DNA from: Clostridium sp. CAG:167
GTDB taxonomy: Bacteria > Bacillota > Clostridia > Lachnospirales > Lachnospiraceae
NCBI GenBank assembly: GCA_000433735.1
Contig: HF998283.1
Coordinates: 2,274-15,316 of the forward strand
Reading direction: 5' to 3'
Length of the DNA stretch: 13,043 bases
A model generated the notes under the pieces. That model saw only the letters and a program-made list of their open reading frames with translations, was not told where the DNA came from and ran no database searches. Numbering within the stretch: position 1 is the first letter of the stretch; each line of letters opens with the position of its first letter. This document shows, piece after piece, positions 6,826 to 13,043 of the stretch. Position numbers and translations under genes: made by a program.

Positions 6826-8784
6826 ATGGATCAGAAAATAGATAGAATGAAGGAACTGGTAGACAAGCTGAACGAAGCATCCAGAGTCTATTATCAGGGA
6901 AAAGACGAAATAATGTCCAACATAGAGTATGACAAACTGTATGATGAACTTCAGACACTGGAGGAAGAAACCGGTACGGTTATGAATAACAGCCCTACTA
7001 TCCATGTTGGATATGAGACATTGAGCGAACTTCCCAAAGAAGCGCATATTACACCTATGTTGTCATTAGGAAAAACAAAAGAAGTATCCCAGCTGCAACA
7101 ATGGCTGGGAGATCATGAGGGAATGTTGTCTCTGAAACTGGATGGACTCAGTGTTATCCTGACTTATGAAGGAGGACAGCTTGTGAAGGCTCTTACCCGG
7201 GGAAATGGGGAAGTAGGAGACTTGATTACAAACAATGCCCGCACATTTGAAAATATTCCATCCAGAATATCTTATAAAGGCCGGGTTGTGGTGCGGGGTG
7301 AAGCGCTGATCAAATATTCGGATTTTGACCGGATGAACCGGGAAATCATGGAAGTGGCGGAACAATATAAAAATCCAAGGAATCTGTGCAGTGGCAGTGT
7401 CCGACAGTTAAACAATGAAATTACAGCCAAACGGCATGTGAACTTCTTTGTATATAACCTGATTCAGACAGATGACGAGACTGTTTATGAAAAAAAAGAA
7501 CAGCAGTTATTGTGGTTAAAAAAACTGGGGTTTGATATAGTGCCTTATGAAAAAGTAAGACAGGAAACTCTGACCGGGGCAGTAGACCGTTTTTCGCAGC
7601 TGGTTGGAAAAGGAGATCTGCCAAGTGATGGTCTGGTGCTGACCTTTGATGATATTGCATACAGCCAGAGTCTGGGAAGAACGGCGAAGTTCCCGAGAGA
7701 CTCCATTGCGTTTAAATGGAAGGATGAACTGGCAGAGACAACTTTGCAGGAAATCGAATGGAGTGCATCCAGGACGGGGCTGATCAATCCGGTAGCGGTA
7801 TTTGAGCCGGTAGAGTTAGAGGGAACGACGGTAAGCCGTGCCAGTGTGCATAATGTCAGTATTGTGAGAGAACTGAAATTGGGCACAGGGGATCATATAT
7901 CGGTGTATAAGGCCAATATGATCATTCCGCAGATATACGAAAATCAGACAAAGTCTGATACTTGTCTGCCGCCGGAGAAGTGTCCTGTGTGCCAGGGAAA
8001 GACCAGACTGATTACAGAGAATGAGTCTACAGTTTTGTATTGTGAAAACCCGGAATGTTATGCTAAAAAGATTAAATCATTTTCTCATTTTGTAAGCAGA
8101 GATGCCATGAATGTAGATGGATTATCAGAATCCACACTGGAAAAAATTATCAATAAAAATTTACTGCATTCTATTCTCGACTTGTACCGGTTGAAAGATC
8201 ATAGGGATGTGCTTGTTAAAATGGATGGATTTGGCGAAAAATCCTTTGAAAATCTGGTGTCATCCATTGAACAGTCAAAACAGGTGCCGTTGGCCAATGC
8301 GTTATATGCACTGGGAATTAAGGGAATCGGTCTCAGTACGGCAAAACTGATTGCAAAACAGTTTCCTGGTCCGTTACAGGATTTTGAAAAATTAAGTGTT
8401 GAGGATCTTTTGAGCATAGACGGAATTGGCCAGGTCCTGGCTGATTCTTTTGTAACTTTTTTTGCTTCGGAAGAAATAAAAAAACAGGTGGCCGATCTGG
8501 ATGAGATCCTGGAGATTGAAATGCCGGAAGTAGATGAGACAGCGCAACTGCTTCAGGGGCAGACTTTTGTTATAACAGGCAGTCTGCAGTTTTATCCAAA
8601 CCGCAATGCCTGCAAAGAAGAGATAGAGCGGCTCGGGGGCAAGGTGGCCGGAAGTGTCAGTTCCAAGACGACATATCTTGTGAACAATGATGTGGCTTCC
8701 CAGTCTTCCAAGAACAGAAAGGCAAAAGAACTGGGAATTCCTATTATTTCTGAGGAAGAATTGCGTTCCATTTTATCTCGTTAA
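6826..8784 (+). CDS. ligA: NAD-dependent DNA ligase, divergent type
   Basis: NAD+-dependent DNA ligase, sealing nicks in replication and repair (652 aa; typical LigA about 670). The order of domains is complete: Ia NMN-binding region (YYQGKDEIMSNIEYDKLYDEL, 22-42), adenylation domain with KLDG (nucleophile Lys104), RGE (Glu159), NPRN (183-186) and FKW (Lys297), OB fold (about 305-375), four-Cys zinc site (Cys386, 389, 406, 411), helix-hairpin-helix repeats (about 425-560) and BRCT (about 576-650). Several positions differ from E. coli LigA: motif IV reads DGLVLT, so the lysine of DGVVIK is Thr273; ELK before the nucleophile is SLK; TRGDG is TRGNG. These changes suggest a distinct clade or a second ligase. 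AGAGG (6814-6818) supports ATG 6826 over ATG 6787, which lies inside rluF. The 3' end overlaps the opposite-strand flippase gene by 41 bases. Confidence 0.93.
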   Translation: MDQKIDRMKELVDKLNEASRVYYQGKDEIMSNIEYDKLYDELQTLEEETGTVMNNSPTIHVGYETLSELPKEAHITPMLSLGKTKEVSQLQQWLGDHEGMLSLKLDGLSVILTYEGGQLVKALTRGNGEVGDLITNNARTFENIPSRISYKGRVVVRGEALIKYSDFDRMNREIMEVAEQYKNPRNLCSGSVRQLNNEITAKRHVNFFVYNLIQTDDETVYEKKEQQLLWLKKLGFDIVPYEKVRQETLTGAVDRFSQLVGKGDLPSDGLVLTFDDIAYSQSLGRTAKFPRDSIAFKWKDELAETTLQEIEWSASRTGLINPVAVFEPVELEGTTVSRASVHNVSIVRELKLGTGDHISVYKANMIIPQIYENQTKSDTCLPPEKCPVCQGKTRLITENESTVLYCENPECYAKKIKSFSHFVSRDAMNVDGLSESTLEKIINKNLLHSILDLYRLKDHRDVLVKMDGFGEKSFENLVSSIEQSKQVPLANALYALGIKGIGLSTAKLIAKQFPGPLQDFEKLSVEDLLSIDGIGQVLADSFVTFFASEEIKKQVADLDEILEIEMPEVDETAQLLQGQTFVITGSLQFYPNRNACKEEIERLGGKVAGSVSSKTTYLVNNDVASQSSKNRKAKELGIPIISEEELRSILSR

Positions 8785-10228
8785 ATCTGGCCAGGTATAA
8801 AAGAACACCCGGCAAAAAGAAAAGCAGAGGGACAAACACCAGGTAGGAAAAACCCGTTTTTTCTGCCAGAAGATTTCCCAGAAGGTGGGCTGTATAGATA
8901 CTTGCGTAGGTAAAGAAAAAAGTAAGGATCAGAGATGAACCTGCGTAAAATCGGAATGTTAGTTTGTGGTGTAAATAGAAAATACAGATAATACAAATGA
9001 CCAGCTGACTTAAGATCAGTCCTCCCAAATAACCACCTGGGCCAAGATGTGGTGTGACCCAAAGCAGTGATAAAATGCGGATTGCCAGGCCAATCAGGTG
9101 GATGTTCATAGTTGACAGTGTTTTTCCTAGTCCGTTAATAATGCTTTCCATCGTAGTGGTTGTATAGATAAAAGGGCACAGGACGGACAATAGTACGAGC
9201 AGCGTGCCGGCTCGTTCGCTGTGAAATAGTATAAGTCCCAGTTCTTTTCCAAAATTGGCAAAAACAGACAGAGAGAGAAGTCCCAGGCACAGGGAAAATT
9301 TAATGGAGCGGCTTCCCTGTCTACGGAGGGTTTTTGTGTGTCCCTGGGAGTTTGCTTTGGAGATGGATGGGAGCAAAAGAACAGATAAGGAATTTGTTAA
9401 TGCACTGGGAAAGAGGATAAAGGGCATTACTACGCCGGACAAAATCCCTAAAAAGCTCAGAGAGTCGGAAGAAGAACAGCCATAATGTCGAAGGGTAATC
9501 GGTACCAGTATGGATTCCAGACTGGACAAAAAAGAGATTACCAGACGGCTTCCGGTCAGGGGAAGAGACAGTTTTAAAAGGTCTTTATAGTCTTGTTTTT
9601 CCAAGCGTTCTTTGTTTTTCAGAACCTGTCTGGTGCAGCGGATATTAAAAAGACAGGCAACGATTTCTCCGGTTACAATGCCGGCGACAGCCAGTTCTTT
9701 AGGAGTCATGAAAAGGACATGTGTCATGGAGAGACACACAACAAAAGTAACTCTTGCCAGCTGTTCGATGATCTGGGAGATGGCAGGAGTTTTGGCGTTG
9801 CCTTTGCCATAAAAGTAACCATTGACCATAGAGGAAATGCCGCAAAAAGGAAACAGGATACTCAGAATCTGCAAAAGAGAAGCGGCTTGCGGTTCGTGAA
9901 AATATTTCTGGGCCAGCCAGTCAGCTTTCAGAAACACAAAGAAACTTAATGTAACAGCCGTGGAAATAGAGAGAACTAATGCTGCTTTTATGATCCCGTT
10001 TTGACGGCTGCTTTTGGACCCGGATACTAACTGAGAGAGGGCTGTCTGCAGGCCGGCACCATAAATAGTAAAACAAATCGAATAAAGAGGAAGGACCAGC
10101 TGGTATATTCCCAGTTGTTCTTCTCCCAGAAAATTTGCCAGAAATATACGATAAAAAAATCCGATAAAACGAGTGATCAGGCCGGCCAGTGTAAGGATCA
10201 AGGTGCCGCGGATTAAAGAATTCTTCAT
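8744..10228 (-). CDS. spoVB: SpoVB-family polysaccharide/lipid flippase
   Basis: Polytopic membrane protein (494 aa) of the MVF/MOP flippase superfamily, close to SpoVB/YtgP types, which move lipid-linked glycan precursors across the membrane for peptidoglycan, cortex or polysaccharide synthesis. The N-terminus SLIRGTLILTLAGLITRFIGFFYRIFLANFLG followed by EQLGIYQLVLPLYS is the recognisable family signature, given here as two parts of one stretch. About 12-14 hydrophobic segments follow, with NGYFYGKGNAKTPAISQIIEQ in the middle and a repeat-like second half (MESIINGLGKTLSTMNIHL). ATG 10228 is chosen because conservation begins there and GTGAG lies a few bases upstream; an ATG at 10306 would add 26 residues unlike the family. 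It is convergent with ligA and divergent from the large TTG-start gene. Whether it serves sporulation or vegetative growth cannot be told; the symbol reflects family similarity. Confidence 0.87.
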   Translation of the reverse strand: MKNSLIRGTLILTLAGLITRFIGFFYRIFLANFLGEEQLGIYQLVLPLYSICFTIYGAGLQTALSQLVSGSKSSRQNGIIKAALVLSISTAVTLSFFVFLKADWLAQKYFHEPQAASLLQILSILFPFCGISSMVNGYFYGKGNAKTPAISQIIEQLARVTFVVCLSMTHVLFMTPKELAVAGIVTGEIVACLFNIRCTRQVLKNKERLEKQDYKDLLKLSLPLTGSRLVISFLSSLESILVPITLRHYGCSSSDSLSFLGILSGVVMPFILFPSALTNSLSVLLLPSISKANSQGHTKTLRRQGSRSIKFSLCLGLLSLSVFANFGKELGLILFHSERAGTLLVLLSVLCPFIYTTTTMESIINGLGKTLSTMNIHLIGLAIRILSLLWVTPHLGPGGYLGGLILSQLVICIICIFYLHHKLTFRFYAGSSLILTFFFTYASIYTAHLLGNLLAEKTGFSYLVFVPLLFFLPGVLLYLARFNEIKWNAILPQK

Positions 10229-10243
10229 GAAATTCTCACTTTT

Positions 10244-10272
10244 TTTATAAGTATATGGGGCTGTGGTATAAA
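10244..10272 (+). promoter_or_regulatory. Possible promoter for the large membrane protein gene
   Basis: TTTATA (10244-10249) and TATAAA (10267-10272) are spaced by 17 bases, with TGG just before the -10 (extended -10). The start would be near 10279, leaving a leader of about 64 bases to the TTG at 10343. The whole region 10229-10342 is AT-rich and must also hold the opposite-strand promoter for the flippase, which I could not place. This call is tentative. Confidence 0.4.
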
Positions 10273-10342
10273 AAATGTTGTTTTTTTTAAGAAAATATAG
10301 TATCATATAAGTGTTTATTGTGATGAAAAGGGGACAGGTACT

Positions 10343-13043
10343 TTGATATTTAAAAGAAATGTATGGACGGTGTTTTACTCGGTTCTTTATTTGATTGTCT
10401 TTGGATTGGGGTTTTATGAAATTTTCCAGCTGGCGGTGAATGCAAGCAGTATTCCGGTTATTTATGTGGGGCTGTTTGTGGTAGGTATCGTGTCGTATTT
10501 AGTTTTTGCATACTGGATCCGCAGAAAGAGGTGGCTGGATTTTCTACAGGAAAATCGATTGATTTTATGGATAATTGAATTATGTTTGCTGGTGATCTGC
10601 ACAGGTGCTGTTTATTATTTCAACAGTGGGCAGGAAACCATACGGGGACTTCTGGCACTGGTAATGCTGACATTGATCTATGGGTGTGCCAGACTGCTGG
10701 CAGGCCGCATTGGTGGTATGGGAGCCCTGGTTATGGGATTCTTTTTTGTAATCTCACTGACCCAGTATTCCTTTGACAGACAGCAGTATCTGGATGTGAT
10801 TTGCTTTTTAGTTCCGTATTTCTGCTTTTTGTTTGTGACGAAAGTGGTCTGCCGGATCTTCTATAGAAATAATTTTAAACTGTTGTTTAGTTATGGTGTT
10901 CTGGCTGTTGTATTTGCTGTTTTCATATCGTTAAATGTAATGGTTAGTGCACTGCTTCTTGGCTGTATGTGTTCGCTTCTCTTTGGAACTGCGATCAAAA
11001 AAGATGGTTCTATCATGAATGATGGGAAAATTGCAGTGCTGTTTGTTTTACTGTTTACTGCCATTGTGTTGATTGTGATTAAAGTGTTTGAGCCGGCATT
11101 ATGTACTGTGCCGGGAACAGCACCGGACAGCCAGTATGATGAAATATGGAATATGGAAGGATTGACAGATTATCTGATTTCCAAGTATACCCGAGCTGTA
11201 AGATTTGTATACAGGCCCTTTCAGACAACACAGTTTCCACTGGTTATGGTGTTTTTAGGATGGCTTAGTGGGTTCCGTTGTATACGAAAAAAATATTCAT
11301 CCATAGGACCATTTTGTCTGACATATTTGTTTTTGTTAGTGTATTATATGATATTTAATGAAATAGGGACTCATTTTTACTACATGACCTATTTTCTGCC
11401 GATTTTTGCGGCTTATGGACTTAACAGCACCCTTGTTGCTGCTGAAGATATGCAAGAGTTAACAATCAATGTAAAACCTGGTAGTGAGAAACCAGTAGAA
11501 ACCAAATCAATTCAAGAGAATAGCGGGGATGATAAGACTATGAGAAGATTCAGAGCGAGCGGAAGAAAAAAAGAAAAAAGTGAGAGTGCGATTCCTGAGT
11601 GGTCATTGATGCCGGGAAACGAAGAACTGGTAAAAGAAAGCCAGGAAAAGAATGAGGAGACTGTATCTGCGGAGGCAGGAGATACACTGATCCCTGATTC
11701 GGTTCTACCAACGGCGTTGGAGGAAGAGGCAGAACCGAAGCAGACGGAGTCCTTTAGTTTTGATTATTCAAATTTTGATTCTGATGATAACAATTCGGTG
11801 TTAGGTGGCAATCTTAGTGCGGCCAGCCAGGAACAGGATGCTTTTTTACAGGAGGAGAGTTCAATCCCTAGTCTGATGTCGGATGAGGGAATGATGGAGT
11901 TTGAAAGTGCGCAGGAAGAAGTATCTGAGTCGGTAACGCCAGCCGAAGATGAACAATTAGGATCTTTTCTGGATCGTCTGGATATATCTGAAAACATACG
12001 CAGAATGAATGAAAGTGCCCGCGAGGACATGGCAGATGTGATTGAACGGGATGATATGACAAATGATCTTAGTGAGGCGATTCCGGCGGAAGAGTTTCAT
12101 TTTGAAACGGTGGAGCCGGAGGAACCAGAAGACTTGGTTTTAGAGGAAGAACCGGAAGAGATGGAGACGCCTGCTTTAGAGGACATGCCGGAAGAGATGG
12201 AGACGCCTGTATTAGAGGATATGCCGGAAGAGGTAGAAACACCGGTCCTGGAGGATGAGGACGACAATGATAGTTTGTTAAGTGATTCTTTATTTTCTCA
12301 CAGTTTTGAAGATTCAACTGCAGAATCGTTGTTTGATGAAGCACCGGAGGACAGCAGTATTCAGGGTGAACTTCCGGATTCTGTAAAGGATGCGGAGGAT
12401 TATCTGGATGGAATCGAAGCAGACAATGAGACAGATTTGGGTGAAGAAGCAACACTGGAAGAGCCGGAGGAAAAAATTCAGCTGGAACCGGTGACAGAGA
12501 AACTCATTCTTGACAGTGTAATGGATGATAGTATAATAGTTGGAAATTCTGATTTTGAAGATGTGATCCAGGATGTAGAAGATGTAGATCCTAAGAGTAA
12601 GAGAAGAAAATCTGCCAAGAAAAAATCGGCTAAATATGAAAAACCATCGTTCAAGATGGATCCGGTTACTAAGCCATTGACTGGTTCGGTTAAGGTAAGG
12701 GAATACGAAAAAGTACCTACCATTAGTGAACTGGAGAAAAAGTGGAGAGAAATCAATGGAGTTGGCGGTGATGACCAGTTAGAAGAATTGATGGCTCGCC
12801 GCAAGAGTCAAATGCAGTCTGCAGAAGAAACAAACCATACTTTCATGGATTTTTCTATGAAGCAGGATGAACAAAAACCGGTAGAAGAAGTAGGATCAGA
12901 AACAACAGAAGCAGTAAGTGAGGAACCACAGGCATTACATTTGGAATCTGTTGAAAGTGTAAACTTTGATTCGGATCTGATTCCAGAGGAAGATTTCCTT
13001 TCCTTTGAAGAGGATGAAGCAAGTGAAGAACCGGCGGTGGAAG
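10343..13043 (+). CDS. Large membrane protein with acidic cytoplasmic tail, 5' part (TTG start, runs off the window)
   Basis: One frame stays open from TTG 10343 to the right edge: 900 codons and one base, with no stop. AAAAGGGG (10326-10333) lies 9 bases before the TTG, and no in-frame ATG is near. Residues 1 to about 365 contain about 11-12 hydrophobic segments with basic cytoplasmic loops (WIRRKRW at 58-64, CRIFYRNNFK, GFRCIRKK) and one longer outer loop with several aromatic and charged residues. From about residue 366 the protein is hydrophilic and very rich in Glu, Asp, Ser and Pro. It contains 12-residue tandem repeats (592-639), a Lys/Arg island (751-766) and a predicted helix PTISELEKKWREI after it. 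The middle of the membrane domain (ARLLAGRIGGMGALVMGF) recalls GT-C glycosyltransferases, but no catalytic motif is visible. Function is not recognised. The divergent flippase gene hints at an envelope role (inference). Confidence 0.85.
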   Translation, partial: MIFKRNVWTVFYSVLYLIVFGLGFYEIFQLAVNASSIPVIYVGLFVVGIVSYLVFAYWIRRKRWLDFLQENRLILWIIELCLLVICTGAVYYFNSGQETIRGLLALVMLTLIYGCARLLAGRIGGMGALVMGFFFVISLTQYSFDRQQYLDVICFLVPYFCFLFVTKVVCRIFYRNNFKLLFSYGVLAVVFAVFISLNVMVSALLLGCMCSLLFGTAIKKDGSIMNDGKIAVLFVLLFTAIVLIVIKVFEPALCTVPGTAPDSQYDEIWNMEGLTDYLISKYTRAVRFVYRPFQTTQFPLVMVFLGWLSGFRCIRKKYSSIGPFCLTYLFLLVYYMIFNEIGTHFYYMTYFLPIFAAYGLNSTLVAAEDMQELTINVKPGSEKPVETKSIQENSGDDKTMRRFRASGRKKEKSESAIPEWSLMPGNEELVKESQEKNEETVSAEAGDTLIPDSVLPTALEEEAEPKQTESFSFDYSNFDSDDNNSVLGGNLSAASQEQDAFLQEESSIPSLMSDEGMMEFESAQEEVSESVTPAEDEQLGSFLDRLDISENIRRMNESAREDMADVIERDDMTNDLSEAIPAEEFHFETVEPEEPEDLVLEEEPEEMETPALEDMPEEMETPVLEDMPEEVETPVLEDEDDNDSLLSDSLFSHSFEDSTAESLFDEAPEDSSIQGELPDSVKDAEDYLDGIEADNETDLGEEATLEEPEEKIQLEPVTEKLILDSVMDDSIIVGNSDFEDVIQDVEDVDPKSKRRKSAKKKSAKYEKPSFKMDPVTKPLTGSVKVREYEKVPTISELEKKWREINGVGGDDQLEELMARRKSQMQSAEETNHTFMDFSMKQDEQKPVEEVGSETTEAVSEEPQALHLESVESVNFDSDLIPEEDFLSFEEDEASEEPAVE
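12116..12259 (+). repeat. Four 36-base tandem repeats coding for 12-residue acidic units
   Basis: Units start at 12116, 12152, 12188 and 12224, each 36 bases and in frame. The second and third units encode PEEMETPALEDM and PEEMETPVLEDM and differ at only three bases. The fourth (PEEVETPVLEDE) and the first (PEEPEDLVLEEE) are more diverged. The pattern is in-frame duplication within the acidic tail of the large membrane protein, and copy number may vary between strains. Confidence 0.85.

Noticed and set aside
9593..9949. Plus-strand open frame within the flippase gene
   Set aside because: It is a shadow of the confident minus-strand SpoVB-family gene and has no ribosome binding site or recognisable domain.
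10323..10346. Seven-codon ATG frame whose stop overlaps the TTG start
   Set aside because: No Shine-Dalgarno precedes it, and it contains the ribosome site of the main gene; coupling is possible but unsupported.
12116..12259. Possible CRISPR-like array
   Set aside because: The repeats are directly adjacent without spacers and in frame within a coding region, so this is a protein repeat.
12069..12455. Minus-strand Pro/Leu-rich open frame opposite the acidic tail
   Set aside because: Its proline-rich repeats are the reverse complement of Glu/Asp-rich coding repeats; the plus frame is continuous over 2.7 kb.

Overview
The window reads as chromosomal DNA of a Gram-positive anaerobe of the Lachnospiraceae (Clostridium cluster XIVa), near genera such as Blautia, Dorea or Mediterraneibacter. 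The basis is the protein families present: a DUF5688-type protein, a clostridial-type hexameric glutamate dehydrogenase, a SpoVB-family flippase, a divergent LigA and TPTP-tailed membrane proteins. AGGAGG-type ribosome binding sites, moderate G+C and intrinsic terminators fit the same group. The genus assignment is inference. Nothing looks like a phage, an insertion sequence, a CRISPR array or a recognisable defence locus; this is mostly housekeeping chromosome.

Bases 1-1632 hold a tight co-directional cluster: the C-terminal half of the ribosome-assembly GTPase RbgA, signal peptidase I (LepB), and a small CYTH-domain protein, separated by 22 and 15 bases. Bases 1649-3129 form a self-contained unit for glutamate dehydrogenase, with its own promoter, a strong Shine-Dalgarno, expression-optimised codons and a strong terminator. 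A DUF5688 gene follows under its own extended -10 promoter. Next comes a tRNA-Arg(CCG) gene that appears to be co-transcribed with hslO (redox chaperone Hsp33). A promoter overlapping the hslO stop codon drives a membrane-anchored protein with a Thr/Pro/Ala-rich tail, which ends in a terminator hairpin. Then rluF (23S rRNA pseudouridine synthase) and ligA (NAD-dependent DNA ligase of an unusual type) lie 14 bases apart. On the opposite strand a SpoVB-like flippase converges on ligA and overlaps its 3' end by 41 bases.

From 10343 to the right edge runs one uninterrupted plus-strand reading frame of at least 900 codons that begins with TTG. It encodes an integral membrane domain of about 365 residues, followed by a cytoplasmic, strongly acidic, low-complexity tail of more than 530 residues. 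The tail contains a 12-residue tandem repeat and a lysine-rich island. I do not recognise its function; it is divergent from the flippase gene and is the least explained part of the window.

The most interesting points are this giant acidic-tailed membrane protein, the LigA whose motif IV lysine is a threonine, and the tRNA-mRNA arrangement at hslO. No gene-free stretch exceeds about 120 bases.
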